The notes: generated from the sequence alone by a model not told the origin. A stretch of 64,000 nt of DNA from Rotaria sordida (GCA_905250125.1 CAJNOL010000200.1:62001-126000), one strand, 5' to 3'; numbered from the stretch's first letter, positions 23,301-37,752 are shown. Translations and numbers: made by a program.

Positions 23301-26300
23301 CAATGATGATATTGTCACATGGTACTCTAGCATTTATCAAATGGACAGTCATCGTAAAATTTTGATGGTTGAGCATATCGAAAATATTCCAAAAAGTGCC
23401 ATTTGTTTCTGGCAAGGGTAATTGAAGACCATTGTCGAATTTCGTATTTAATTGATTATTTGTGCACAATTTGCGATATGTTTCTGCTGTTTCAATTGGA
23501 TATGAATAAAAATAATCATAGGCAAACCAACAAGAAAAAATAATAAGAATTAATACAACAAACGATGTGAGCCCACCTATCCAGCGCTCTCCTTCTCCAA
23601 TAAGATCGATTTTCCTGAAAATGCGTTTTACTCGTTCACGATGTATATTCGTCGTGGTTAACTGCCGTATTTTGATGAGAAACATAATTAACCACACAAT
23701 GAAACTGAATACTATGGCCAGAATAGCCCAAAAGAGTGGCGAAGTAACCATACAATGAGGTTTGTGATCAATACTCAAGAAGTTAAGTATTAATAGATCA
23801 TCGTAGTTGTCAATAAGAGGTGAATCTGGATAGGAAAATGTTTGAGTGTAAGCCAGAAAGTCAGTGAGATTGACATCGTCGCTAGCACCCCGTGGACAAA
23901 ACGATATCGAATTGCATGGTTGACAATGAGACGATGGATGACCACCCGGATTTTTTGTCCCTGGCGGACAGACTATGCAGGGACCAAGGCCAGGTACATC
24001 TTTGTACGATCCACTCACACATGGTTTCGGTTTTAGGACGCATGCTTTGCAATTCCTAATGAAAGAGAGTATTAGTCGTTTACAAAAGCCCAAATCTCAT
24101 TCAAAACATTTGTTTTTTGTTTTGGCTACTGTCGATTATTGAGCAAGTATACAACGGGTTCGAACTCTCTAGATTTGGTCGCACTCAATTTCAAATCCTT
24201 CATAGTCTATTCCAGCTAAAAGACCGTCGCATCCAAATTTTGACGTATTTGAATTAAAGTTCACGAAAGACAATTCATGCTTAAGAACTAGAATTTGAGA
24301 TCTATTTCCAGGAATTTCTCTATTGAAATTCTACACCTTAGGACTACAGGAACTCGGTTTCGATAAAAGATCTGAATTTCCAGTTCTCTAATATCGATTA
24401 CACTTGGCCAAGTTGAATTTTACGAAACATGGCTTCTAATGAGTATCGACGTATATAGCGAGAAAACTGAATTATTCTCGGCTGCTTCACATACCGTGAA
24501 ATATATGTAAAAGTTTCTGTCACCGACTGTGATGCTAAAAAGAGTTTTAGTCATGCAAGTTTTTCGTTTCGTCACGAGCTACAATAAACATAGCACGATT
24601 TTTCCATCCCAGTTGAAATGACTGCATCGTGTTTCATAGTTTGTTCCCGTATGAATTGTACGAAAAGTTTTTTAAATCATCAAAGTTCAATCTGAATGAT
24701 ACTAGGATTCAAAATTTCGCACAACATGTACCTTGATAATGGGAAGGCAATAAGTGAAGAAAGAGGAGTAGGTTTGTCATGTATAATGCATTTCAAAATT
24801 CGTTCAAACGTATTTGAACGTACTTTAGTATGCTAGTCCACTTCAGATTGTCTTCTCGTGTAAGGAAAATAACAGAAATAGTATAGTAAACTGAAGATAG
24901 ATGCACTTGCCAATAAGTTTACAACAACCGGATTACTATTTAGGAGCATACAGATGTGGTACATTTATACGATAATTTTCGATTGTATTTTCATGAAGGG
25001 GAAAACGTTCGGTAGTTGATGTAAATGAGGAGTTTTAGGTTCTACGTGCTGTGAAGTATTTATTCTAAAAAAGTACTCTACAAGGCAAGGGGAAACAGCA
25101 CTCTGAGATTCTGGTGTTGAGCTTCATACTCCGGTACTACCGAAATATTTGCTCTGGACTGAAGTCTTCCTATTTCTCCATGTTGTATAATCTTTTCAAT
25201 AATGTCAACTAGTGATTACCATGTAGATCAGTGTGAATACAGATGATAATTCTACATTTTCGTTCAAGTTATGTTGTCAAAGACGATCAGAAAAAGTTTA
25301 TGAGAAGATTCCAGTATGCACTGAATGCTGAATAGCATAGTTTGTTCTCTTTTACATGTATACTGAGGCGAAAAATGATCTCTATCCTTCTCGATGGACT
25401 TACAAGGAAACGTCTGGCTTAAGACAAAAAAAAAGCTTTCTATGATCAGAAACCTCCCATTGATATTGTGATATGTCTTACAAAAAAACGATATTTTGGT
25501 TGCGGCACGTTGTTTTGACCATCACTAGAAATTGATACAATTAAATGCCCTGACAAGTCGTCCGTATTAATGGTCTTCGGTCGCTAAGATAAGAACGATT
25601 CTTTGGTCAAAGAAGCGATTTTTCACTTTTGCAAAATTAATTTTCTCCGTTATGCTGATGAGTAGAAAGATGAAGGTTTTAACATAGCCTTTGAATACGA
25701 TTTATCATAGATCAAGTTCCAAAGGCTCAGCTAATTCGAATTATAAATGATCGAAGTTTTGTTTAATTGAATACTAGATTTTGCACACTTTTTCTGCAAA
25801 AGTAGAGTCGATATACCTCTGAAATCACACAGGACATAATAAATGTAAGTGAAACTTTGATCGATTGATATCTATACATCGTAAAGATCTGGCTAATCTG
25901 AGCATAATGGAACGAATAGGAATCATGTTGAAGCACATCCATTCACTAGTAACAACAACAATGAAAATATACTTTTAAAGAGTGAGCAATTACTTTACGA
26001 AAAAAACTCATCGTCTATGCGAAATCGACAACCCCACACGAACAGATGTCGAATATCTTTAATGTAATCGATTTCTACTTATGGACTAACTACGGAGTCG
26101 AGAAAAATATAGGTTGGGACAAGCCCAAGTCCTGTGTAAGTCGTGGAAAATTGAGGTTCGCGAATTTTTACTAAAATATTGTTCACGTGAGAGCTTGGTA
26201 CTTATGCTATGAGGTACGTGCAAGAAAACTACTAGTTTTTGTTTCACTTCTACGCGATATAAAATTGTCAAAATACGGATTCTACATCATAGGAATCATA

Positions 26301-29300
26301 TAAAATACAATCAATTTGAAGGGCTTATGTTTCCAATATGCAGTCTCAATAATGTTGGATTCTTTTCCGAAGCGATCTAAATGAGACATAAATGTTGATT
26401 GTTCTTGATTCAAATATAAAACTACTGTTTTGCTAGAAATGAACGTTCTGCAATGGGTATCCTGAGGAATTCTTGGTCGACATAGAATTTCGGTATGTAC
26501 GAATATTATTTTCGAGTTTCTCTAGTCTTCAGAAGTTGTTTTTTTTGTAGGTCAAGCATGCATTGATTTAAGATATCTATTGTAGTATTAGTTGATATTT
26601 CAAGTATGCCCAGTGTTGTCTCATGATAAAGTAATCAACGACGTAATTCGATTCTTTGTCACAGAATATAGCATAAAAAATTTACGTCCGTTCAATCTAT
26701 TTCAATTTCATATCAGCCGGTATTAGACCAATTTTAAAGCAAAACACTTTCAGACACATTCGAAGTTGTCAACCGAGATGTTTAGTTTACTAGGGAGTTC
26801 CCATTCGAATTACACAACTATCTTTTCCTTCAATCTTGACTCTTGTCAATATATTCTTCACGTTTGATTGTTCATCTTTGAACTAGTAACAAACGCCTTC
26901 TATTCCTTATGAAGATGCTCTGAAATGTCCCAGGAGTTTTAGGAAATCTTGAAAAGTTTAGAACATATTATTAAATGTTCTAGACGACTCTAAGAAACTC
27001 TGATTATATCTGTCTTTGCCTAACCATGTTTGATTTTTGACCTTTGGCCAGAAAACGGACACACACTTCATATTATGTATATATAGAAGTTGTCAGACTG
27101 GAATATATTTTCAGTTTCAACCACTGGATTGTGATCATTACTCTAGAACCTATTCGAATAAATAAAGATGAAATGGTTATCTACAAAAAATGTCTATATC
27201 TCAATTTTTCTGTAGGAGTCTGAAGCGGTAGAAATTTTTTCCTTTTTTTTGGGACAGCTATATGTACCATGCTATATAGGGTGATATCCTGATTCTTACC
27301 AGAGAGGAGTTTTTGATAGAAAGCTAGCATTCAAAGACAATATCGATATGTTTTATGTTAGTGGAGGCTTGGTGATCGAAGGCATAAGCTATTTTTCACT
27401 ATAAATATAGGCTCTCTCTAACTTTGTTGATATCATTTTGTAAAGGAGAAAAAAATTATAGAACGTATCTAAAATTTAGCTTGATAACTATTATTGTGAC
27501 TAGATAGCAGTCACCATACTAATAGAATTGATCTTTTTTTTAGTGCTCAAAAGTTACTGGTCTCAAAGGGTATCGGGCAAAAAAAAATGAACGAATATAT
27601 GAAAAATAAGATCTACATAGTTCATTATGTTCAGTTTTCGCTGCTCCATCCTTGATATATTTTATTAAAACGTTTGATCCGCCTATTATCTGATATTGAG
27701 GATTCGACTTTCCAACGAAAACTTTTAATAACATTTGATGAAATTCGATGAGTACTCAAAAGTTAGATTAGCCTAACCTTTTGACAACTCAACAAAACAC
27801 GCTAAACATTTAAAATCAGATATTTTAGGATACGCTGATTCTAATGTCATGTCAAACCAAAACCTGACGAGTACCTTGGCTTCCACTGTATTGATGAATC
27901 GTTTGATGGAAGCTCTCTGAATTCTATTTGAAACTGCACACTATTCTTTTTATGAATACGCTTGTATCAAATATTGTGACTTTCAACTGAATACTGTGTA
28001 CTTTCCATGTAAAAAACTTCACACTTTGAAAAACTTTTCGTCAAATATGGATAAATTAGTCTCTTCGAACCGAGATGGTTTTTAGATTTGATCAAATTTA
28101 TGAAGAGCTATCAACTTATTGATATAGTCTGGCATATTTGGATGAATCTGAGTACATGGAAAAATCATTTCCAATAGAAAAGAAGAAATTAGCTATATTT
28201 AGCAAAAAGTTTAGCAGAGTCTGGAGACCTCTTTAGAGCAAGTATAAATTATAGTATTTCAAGTCACAATACTTCATAGTAGTCTATTCATCGTAAGAAA
28301 AATGTGAAAGCTTGAACGGAATCAGTAAGAAACCACTGTTTCTCTATATGTTCCTACAAAACTCCACGTATGAAGTTGTCTTCGTCATCTCTTCCCCGAG
28401 AACTTCGTACGAAACATTCATTGTAATAAACTAAAAAAGGTTCGTCTCGCCAATATACAGGAAGAACCTTTTAAAGTTTTATAAGAAGCCACTTTTTACA
28501 GTGTAGCTGGGTAACAACATCCAACATGGATCTAGACTATCAGCTCCATATCTCGACCAGTGATTACACTACGCTGGATGAATATGCTAGGAATAGAAAT
28601 ACAGTTCGTGGTTCGGAAAAAAATGTAGGATGATATTTCTAGAATTCATGGTGTACGCTGAGATTCAGTTGTCGTTATCCAAACGACGATGAAATATTTC
28701 GGCATTTTTAAGAGCTATTCGTCAAGATTGTTCTCATTCTATATAATTACTAGTCATTATTATATTGTGTTAGACAAGATCAGTTTCGAATAGGGAGATG
28801 GAGATTCCGCCAGCTAGAATCGACAGTTTAACGAGGATGGAAGAGTCAAGAATGTCAGAGTTATTCGTCACTATGTTTATGCGACAACTTCCTATACTGG
28901 AATCTATCAATCTCATATAGAGCACAAACTTATATAGGAAAGAGAACGAGAAAAGAGAAAGAAGAAAAGAATGGCAGCGAGACAATAAGGAATGAAGAAG
29001 AAAGTACGAGAGAAAGTCACGATATCAAGGACAAGGTTATATAATTATGAGCATCCATAGCATGGTGAATGTGAGTTTCAAAATTGTAGACAACGAATCT
29101 TTGATGTGAATTCTTCATTAATGATAACGTGTGAATAAACTTTGTTAACCAACTGCGAAAACCATATTCTGACAGTCACTAAGCTGGAATAAGCTTTAAA
29201 AATGGTCTGAAATCAAGGACAATCGAATTTGGAAAGTCTGTAATCGATGCATACATGCCTCAAAGTCAACAAAGGTTTTGAAACTCAATGATTTGAAATA

Positions 29301-30611
29301 TAAAGTCACATTTAAAATTCTGAACTCAAATTTCCAAACTGATCTAAAATCCAAAAGATTTTGATACTATACACACCTTTCGATTAGCGTAGGGAGGCTT
29401 CCCGCGCCAGTGAATGGTATATAAAGGTATTTGTGATCGTCACGTAAGATTAATAAGTTGTTTGAGTGTGCGAGAATAAGAAGAAAAGTTGTCTTCGATA
29501 AAGGTAGAAACGTTTGTTGATTATTAGGAAGAATAAAGTCGAGTTGGGCATCATCAATATTGGAATCTGTCGAAATATTTTTAAATACATGTATTTCGGA
29601 TTCTGACCAAGTTTGTTTCTTCGACTTGTGCATAAGTACAGCGAGTGTGCCCCGATCATCAAGCCAGGCAACTGAACGACCAAAACCTATCTCATGCACA
29701 CTAGTACTGGATCCTGATCTTATTCGACCGAATCTGACATTACCGCGGAAACAATTCGTGATGTCAGATATTTTAAAAATTCCCACTCGATTCCATGCGG
29801 CATTTCCGATAGCCGATAACCTTCCCGAAGGATCAATCGAAACTGAAACACCATGATCTCGATTGTAGATAATTTGTTTAGATTTGAGCGAGCGAAAAAG
29901 AGAGTCATATATATTAGAAGCATTAGAAATCGAACATATTGATGACATTTCAGGTCGAAGCTTAACTGGATATAACTGCAAGAGGTCGAGACCCAAGCGT
30001 TGAGATGGCCTGTAGCCAGTTACGAAAGCCCATTCATTTGTTAGATCGACTGCGGTAGGGATGAACTTTTCTTTATTGTCATCGAAGAATGTATTATTGA
30101 ATATTTGGACTACTTTGTTTGTTGACAGATCATAAGAAAGTACAAATGAATCGGCAAAGACATAAGCATATTTCTCTTGTGGATCAGTTTTTAATAATAT
30201 GAATTCCTGATGATCCTCTGTCCAAATTGTCTCATCAAGCATTGTAGGTAGAATCTTTGTATTACAGCTGGTAATGTTAGAAGTAACTAGACTAAGTATA
30301 ACATGATGCGATGTTGTATTCTCACTGATTTGTACGAATGAGAATGAATTACTTTTTGGTTTCATCATCAGAGCAGAAAGACTGTAGACATTGAAATTGT
30401 GATATTGATAGTGAATCTCACACTCGACATCGAAATTATTCGACAGAAAACGAAGTATATATATGTGGAAACTATTAAAGGCAGCAATCGTGAAGTTATC
30501 ATTGAACGATACCCTTAATCCATGGGCAGAATCATCATGCGACTGATATTCGTTAGCCAAAATCCTCCATTTGAATGTCAGCAGTACAACGAGTAGAGCT
30601 TTCATCCACAT
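20388..30611 (-). CDS. Large receptor-like membrane protein: propeller-like ectodomain, Cys-rich EphR-like module, three TM helices
   Basis: Four exons (30611-29377, 24055-22609, 21565-21355, 20626-20388) join in frame to 1043 aa. The start MWMKALLVVLLTFKW is a signal peptide. Residues 30-410 resemble a repeated beta-propeller (SIDPSGRLSAIGNAAW, GRSVAWLDDRGTLAVL). Residues 413-470 are a GCC2/GCC3 or ephrin-receptor-like Cys module (CVSGSYKDVPG, CPPGTKNPG, CQPCNSISFCPRG). TM helices lie near 519-541 and 573-595, then comes a second glycosylatable loop, and TM3 is at about 840-870. The C-terminal tail has a likely coiled coil (IDELNKQITYI). The N-terminus outside with three TMs puts the tail in the cytosol. 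No kinase or other catalytic domain is visible; the ligand is unknown. Confidence 0.8.
24056..29376 (-). other. 5.3-kb intron of the receptor-like gene
   Basis: The flanking exons splice perfectly in phase 2 (..GAAAG|GTGTGT to ATTAG|GAATTG), so this block is intronic. It is about 80 times longer than typical introns here. No transposase, reverse transcriptase or other coding frame was recognised. A segment near 27060-27180 has a TATA-like run and an AATAAA downstream, but no paired terminal repeats were found. A purine-rich tract lies near 28930-29020. Confidence 0.65.
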
Positions 30612-33496
30612 CGTCAGATATTTCGTTTAAAAATTCTCAAACTACATTGAAAACAATTAGAAGATTTTCTGTACATGAATTTACCTTGTTTTTTTGAAAG
30701 CTGAAATGAGCAAGATAGTTGTTGATGGACAGATATTAATAATTAAATGGAGAAAAAAACCATAGAATAACTCAAACCATATATAACTATGGGGCAAATC
30801 TGTAATATATTTACCATTCTTATAGCCAACACTTTCATGTATTTTCATTTCCTTATATGGATGTCGTAGCCATAAATATTTTGAATAACATATTATTTCA
30901 GCTGTGAATGTATCTAGAATAACAAATTAGAATAGTCCTTCTGCTTTTATCAGTAATAATGTTGATCTGCCTGCTTCACTTCTGCCATTGTATCTGTCTT
31001 GCATAATACGCGAACTTAAACAGAAGGGAGAGCAGAAAAAGATGGCATACATCAGGCTTAGACAAGCAAGAAGAAAGAATACAATAGAATGAGAAAGAAC
31101 AGAAAGCACAATTAATTAATCTAGTATGTTTTACATGCGTAAAAACATATTTTCCTTGTTTTTTATTTGTGCGGCTATCATCATACATTATGTGTTATAA
31201 TGATTTAATTAAGCTAGTTCACTATGATTATGTTTCAAATACACAGTAAAAATACGAAAAAAAATGAAAACAAATAATGAACTACAATTAAATTTCACTT
31301 TGTCATATACTGATCGAAATTGAGCAGTTTAGTTTTGTTGCCATCGATGACGCTTAATAAATTTGAGTTCTTATTTTCTTCTACCATCGTTTTCTTTTCA
31401 TTATATGCCTTCTGTTCTTCATTATCATCATTATTAATAGTTGTCGAAGAAGTTACTGTTAATGGCTCGGAAATAAATCCTTCTAAAGTTCGAATAGAAA
31501 CAGAAGATTCATCTACCCATATATAATCAATATTTTTATTAATTTTCCTGCAGTTCTTTCTTTCTTTCTTTCTATCCTTAAATATGTCGTCATATATATG
31601 TTACAAATGGCAATAAGAATTTAGTTGAGTTTGGAATGCATCAACAAAAGATATTTTAATATCGCATTGATAGTATGATTCAGTCAAGCATTAATGTTTG
31701 TTATTGTATATAACAGTTTTTTGGGTATTTCTAGTTTATTGTTTGATATATTCATGGAAGTAATACAATATACAGATGAAGGGAGAGAAGAGAAGAAGAA
31801 GGACGAGCCAAGAATGACTGATAAACAATAGACGAACAGAAATATTTGTGTGTGTACGCGAAAGAGAGGGAGAAAAAGTAAAACATAGAAAAGAAAATAA
31901 TGATACAGAGAACGATCACTCACAGTAATAAGTGTATGGTCGATGAATCTGTCACATTGTATTCACATTGTGTAATTCTAGCGATTTTAAATTATTGACC
32001 AGTTTATAGGGATTTATTTTACATTACTTTAAAATATTTATATACTGAAGTTTTGGATTTTTAGCCATTAATCAATTAATTAATTATTCAATATTAAATT
32101 TATATGACTTTTATCTATCTATTTACAAGAAATCTATCGATATTCATTACTATGAAACATCAAACAAAGAACCGCATTTTATGTCTTTTTTTAATATACA
32201 AAAGTCATTTATTTTTTTCATGTGAAATTTTGTTAAATAAAATAAATATTTTCAATTCTAAACAGCAGTCTTATATTGATAAACTTGCTGAAAATAGACG
32301 TGTCAAGTATAAAATCAAGAATGAAATATATTTGGATATTTTGAATCTTTTGTATAACTCTGATCTTTTTCCTTTCATATGAGTACTTACAGTTTGTCTT
32401 CAATAATCTTCACACTTGTTCGCAATATATCACTGTTTTAATGCTTATCACTTTTCGGATGCTGTACTTTTTATTTCAGTCATTAAATATATTTGTTTTC
32501 AAATGAGGGATCTAAGTGAAAATTTCCGTTTTATATCGATTAAAATACCTTTTTGCATTTTATCGTCGAATCGTTTTGCTTTTTTAGGTTCATTAAGTGA
32601 AAAATAATGCGTACATACGATTGCTATTATCATATCAAATTCATATATAAGAAATTTCCTCGCAAAACTTTTGAACATCAGCCATCGAACCTTTTTTTGC
32701 TTTGAACTAATGCACTATCGAGTGCTATATGCGCATCAATTAATTTTTATTTTATCGATGCTATATATGATATATCGCTGTCCCATCCAATGCATGGAAG
32801 CAGTCCGCTATCATCGATCGAGCATAGCATCAAGAATGTGAGCACTTATTGAATAAGCACATATTCAAGTAATCTATTTAGTTGTACCAGAGATGACGAA
32901 ATTTGATTCACAAGTTTGTGTATCTTATTTTGTATAATATTCCTCGTTGGCAACCAAGATTGTGTATACACTTACAGCTGAAAGTACTATGCTTAGATCG
33001 ATGATATCTTTTTGTATTGAATTTTGATCGATTCACTTATTTGCAATAGACCACCGTCAAAATTGTCAATAATTGACCGAGCAGTTACACAATGTAAAAT
33101 AGCTCTTTGATCGTTGTTATCCTACCGTTAAACACAGCCGTAGTAAGTTTTGTTCATAAATTTTAGCTACCAAAGTTGCTTTACAGCAATTCTGTATCAA
33201 TCGATAAACAATCAATCTCATTCCGCTAACCAATGATCAAATCATTTTGGGGCCTTGAATATTAAATTTTTTGTTCATTATTGAAACTACCACGCTAATT
33301 GATTGACATACTTGTGATACATGGTTGTCGATTGTGTTCAAACTATTGAGCACTTTCGTTTTTCATTTTGATCGATAATTGGAATCAAAGATTGTAGGTA
33401 GATAATCTTCACTTGCTCTACAAACTAATTGCTTTAAATCATGTTTGTCAGCAGTATTATCAATCGAACATATAAAAAGATGATCATGACGTATCA
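30612..33496. other. Intergenic region, no supported gene
   Basis: AT-rich DNA with purine- or pyrimidine-rich stretches near 31010-31110 and 31790-31900 and a short (TTTC)n run near 31555-31573. Frames in this area lack domains and splice context. Confidence 0.5.
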
Positions 33497-33769
33497 ATGA
33501 GCCTTATTACCAATTCACTTGTTGGCCTCCAACAAGCATAGGAAAGAGGCCATGCACTAATTTATTTGTTGCTAAGGCCGGCCTCTTTTCTTTCATCCAT
33601 CTTTTTCTCTTTTTCAATCGTTTTGTTGGAAATTTTCCAACAAAACGATTGAAAAAGAGAAAAGGATGGATGAAAGAAAAGAGATTGCCCTTAGCAACAA
33701 ATAAATTAGTACATGACTCATTTTTAATGCTTGTTGGGGGCCAATAAGCGAATTGGGAATCAGGCTCAT
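33497..33769. mobile_element. Near-perfect foldback palindrome, no loop
   Basis: Two arms of about 137 bp meet at GGAAATTTTCC around 33629-33639. The blocks ACTAATTTATTTGTTGCTAA and CAATCGTTTTGTTGGAA return as reverse complements on the right. Identity is highest near the centre and falls at the ends (ATGAGCC .. GGCTCAT). It has no coding capacity. Confidence 0.85.
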
Positions 33770-33864
33770 TTAAGATCATGAATATATTCATCACATAGAA
33801 AAATAAATGGATGATCATGTATCGATAATAATGGCAAGAGAGAATATCGATAAGCAACAAAAAA

Positions 33865-34784
33865 TACTTAGGACAATCCAAAAGTAGTGGCAGTAGTACT
33901 TTAGTTCCTTATAAAAAGTTTAAAGAAACTTTATCTCCATGTAGTCTGATAGAGAAAAGAATGCACTATTTTTCTGTGGTATTTGATCATACTTGAACTA
34001 ATATCATAATAATAAAATTTCGACAAGATCTGTTCGATTATCTTATGTGTTGGTTATAATAATACTCCTTTTAAAAAATACGAATGAGTATTTTTCAGAT
34101 AACTTTTGATAAAAACAAGATAGAGAAGTGTGGTTTTCACCATTGGAAAGAGGAGATGAAGACACATCGAATCGTATATTTCAGAGCTTCCTGCTCTGTT
34201 TTTTGTAAGATTTTCAATTGATCTTTTTAAGAACAAACCTATCTAGCAAGTTGTCTACAGTGCATTTTCAATTATCAAGTGTAAATTCAAACCACTAATC
34301 GAAGATCTTCAAAGTGCGGAAGATTGAGATGAAGAATATGCATTCTGATCGAGCCTCTAATAAGATTTTCTAAAAAAGTGTGTGAAAATAGCTCACTTTT
34401 GTGCTTTTTTCATAAAAAATTTTTTTTCCAACAGTTAGAAAATTGAATAAAAATACTTTAGGAATCAATATTAGAAAAATCTATAATATACAATTCGATG
34501 CATTTTTATCTCCTCTTTCCAATGGTGAAAACCGCACTTCTCTATGTTGTTTCTATCAAAAGTTATGTAAAAGATACTCACTAGCAATGATGTAACCATG
34601 ATACATGCGAACAAAACAGATTTTATCGAAATTTTATTATTATGATATTAGTTCAAGTATGATCCAACACCACAGAAAAATAGAGCATTCTTGTCTCTAT
34701 CAAACTATATAGAAATAAACTTTCTTCAAACTTTTTATAAGGAACTAAAGTACTACTGCTACTACTTTTGGATTGCCCTAAGTA
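33865..34784. mobile_element. Non-autonomous TIR element, arms about 280-290 bp
   Basis: Left arm 33865-34157 and right arm 34508-34784 are inverted copies, with a unique 350-bp centre. The outermost bases are TACTTAGGACAATCCAAAAG on the left and its near complement on the right (one difference, A to G). If the terminal TA on each side is the target duplication, the element fits a Tc1/mariner-type TA insertion. No transposase is encoded. Confidence 0.75.
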
Positions 34785-36660
34785 GATCCGTATTGCCATA
34801 ATGAACACATGAATGCTAAAGAAAAACATGCAAATATATTCAGTGAAGACAAAAATAAAGTAGAGCAAAGTGCTTGACTTTATTAAGATTTTCTGTTGTG
34901 TTCATTGTTAAAATCGAAAAACAATCGTCATTATCCGAATAATTTAAATTCAGACACAAAAAACAAGCCAAGTACGTAATATTATCGATTTCGATCATGT
35001 GACATGATCCAATCCTGAATTGAGATCTAATCCTGAGACATATAATAAAAGCCGATTTCATCTTCTCTTTTGAAACATAAAATATTTTCATTTCATATGC
35101 GTTGGTATTTGGTGCAAGTCGTTTGTTTCAGTAAATTGAGGAGACTGCCAGAATGAATCAGTTCGTAGTGATCATGATCTTTGCACTGATAATCGACCTA
35201 CTGTTTATAATTCTTAAACCGATAGAATTTACATATTAACGATCTAGAATACTATTGATTTTTTGCAGACTCTTTGGTATTGAATTTGAATTTTTGATAA
35301 GACCAAGATATGACGTGGAGGGCATGATACATTCAGGTGATGTCAAACGTTTTCTCTTGGTTGTTTTTGGTGTAGATGTGTCACTTGCTAGAGAATCACA
35401 AGCCATAAATGTGACGCACAACAATCACTGATGAAAAAATGATTTAACGGTTAGAGAAAGATGCGAAAAATCATATATATTTTCTTCATACTCGTATTGA
35501 GATTGGTGTTTTATTTTCAACATATTTCACTCACGTTACTTCAATGATGAAGTCGTTGTCGGTCGTCGCATTCTACAATTCGGTTGCCATTTCGTTAAGT
35601 TAGTTGGTGTCGTTTGGAACCCTTACAAATAGTTGAAAAATACAGTAGCGCCATCTATTAGACACGAAGAATCTTGGAGACAAAAAATTGGACTCTTCAC
35701 TCGTTCAATGAACAGAGATAAGAGAATCGTCATTGAAACACATGATGTGTCGTTCAATCGATATTATCAGTCATTTGAATTGAAACATTATGGATCGTGA
35801 AGCAAACAAGTAGTTCTCTTAATCATAGTAATGGGAAAAGATGATTTCAACGAAGTAAATATTGTGAAAAATGCCATCCGTCTTACAAGACAATACGTCA
35901 TTCTATCGTCTAATTTAGACAGAAAATGCGCCTTATTTTTTAGATGTTTGAATCTAGTAAATACTAACGAGTTTGAATTATCATATCAGTTCAATATTCA
36001 CTGATTCCTTTGTTAGACAGATGAATGATCCTCTAGTAGTATTACAAGTAACATCAGCAAAATTGTTATTAGTAGTATGATAACTGTGAGAATGATGTAA
36101 ACCTGTACTTTATACACCTAGCAGAATAAACAGTAATTGCATGCTGTTGGTCAAATAAAAAAAGAAACTAGCACCCTCTCTTGAAATGTGAATTCTCGCA
36201 CATATTACTGGTTAGTCACGTTAACCAACTCTAAGAATACTTTTAGTTTCATTTATTTATTTTTCTTAGCAATATTTCATTGCCACAAATTCCTTTGTTT
36301 AGATTACAATACATTTCTTTATTTTATTCTATCATGATCATTCTTTTTGTGTGTTTTATTTATTAAAAAGTAGAGTTAATGTCATTTATTGTAGGCAGTT
36401 TAAGTGAGTAAGTTCTATTTTAAAATCTAGATGTTGCTCTTCATTTTCCAATTGGAAATAATTCTGTTTTTAATCATTTATTACCTTTATTGATTCATCT
36501 TATTGTAGATGACTATGGATATTGTTCCGCTTTTCATCTTGTAGAAAATATTTTCATCACTAGCTCGTTCTATTTATTCGCGATGCATTTCATGTGTTTC
36601 GGTCATTAATAGGAAAATAAGCAGTTTGGTTCTGGAAAATAAGAAATTCTTTTTCTTTCC
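34785..36660. other. Intergenic region, no supported gene
   Basis: A minus-strand frame at 35405-35236 begins MACDSLASDTSTPKTT and includes a basic TKRKR patch. It is only 56 codons and has no partner exon, so it is not called. Nothing else was found. Confidence 0.45.
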
Positions 36661-36704
36661 ATTTTGCTTAGATTTATAGTGTCCACTTGTCAGTGGAAAA
36701 TTTT

Positions 36705-36880
36705 AGCGGTTAAAATCGATTAAAATTTCAAAATTCTATGGGTATAATCGAAATCAATAATCCGATTATTCTGAAACAAAATCAAAATTATAATCGATTA
36801 TAATCCATGAGAAAAATATTAATTAATTAGAAGAATTTCAATCAATTAAGAAATCTGATTCTAATCGATTATAATTTGGA
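36705..36880. repeat. Cluster of degenerate AATCGATT/ATAATCGATTATAAT units
   Basis: About 175 bp in which ATCGATT, TAATCGATTATAAT and related variants recur at irregular spacing. A second cluster of the same motif lies at 37815-37945. Confidence 0.6.
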
Positions 36881-37655
36881 TTTTGGCTCACAATAATCAG
36901 AATGAAAATCCTCATTTAATTGACTTAAGTCCGATTTTGATCGTTTTTCTTATACTGTTATATTGGCTTGTAAACAATAAAATGAAACAAAACTAAATAG
37001 AGACCTTCCGGTTTAAAAAAAATAAACAGACGAAAAAATCAGATTTTTTCCATCTTTTATTTTACGTGGGAATCATCTATTCTAATTCTATGCAACTCTT
37101 ATTACCTGCCAATCAATTTTAATCTATTATTACTTGTCAACTGCTGTTAATTACACACACCGAAGATCAGCGCCTTTCTCGAGATTCGAACGCAATACGA
37201 CAATTTTTTATGATTTTTTTGGATTCCTCCTGCTTAGTGACCATGAAGTTGCCACTAAGCTGCAGTCTATCAAATACATTTAAGTTGGAACTGCTATATA
37301 AACTATTTCAAATTAAGATGGTGTAATTATAACATCAGAAATCGATTAATCTTGTTAAATATAGTTTGATTTTGTAATATACCGAAAATAAGAGAAGCAT
37401 AACTATACACTATTGAAACCATTTATAGTCCACCTTTATCTCGTTCTGAAGACTCGCTTTCAATAATGTACAGTTCATAAAAAACAATAGAGAGGAAACA
37501 GATAGCTTACACTTGTTTGCGTTATAAGGTATATCAAAAACTGAGATGGGCATTTGATTTATCATCTAAATGCAAGCTTTTCCCTCTTAGATCCCGTCTG
37601 GTTGTTCCAAGATCCGCATTCTGTCGACTTGACTCTAGAAACTTTCTGTTCATTA

Positions 37656-37752
37656 GACTCGGGTTCGGATCTGAGATAGTATGAATATGGGTAAAGGTAT
37701 TCTGTACCTCATTCACACAAACCCGATACCAATACCTACGTACACATATCCC
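37656..37752. repeat. CCCGAA / telomere-hexamer-like inverted repeat, copy 5
   Basis: CTCGGGTTCGG and ATATGGGTAAAGG are followed by CATTCACACAAACCCGATACC and ACACATATCCC. Both hexamer types seen at 14.9 kb are combined here. Confidence 0.5.

Noticed and set aside
27040..27200. TATA-like run and AATAAA resembling an LTR
   Set aside because: No second LTR, primer-binding site or terminal TG..CA pair was found.
35236..35405. 56-codon frame with a TKRKR patch
   Set aside because: Too short, no partner exons, no family resemblance.
37165..37277. tRNA-like sequence on the minus strand (CTTAGTGG A-box-like, GCGTTCGAATC B-box-like)
   Set aside because: The boxes are about 75 nt apart, no cloverleaf forms, and the A-box-like part is one arm of a small hairpin (CTTAGTG..CACTAAG).
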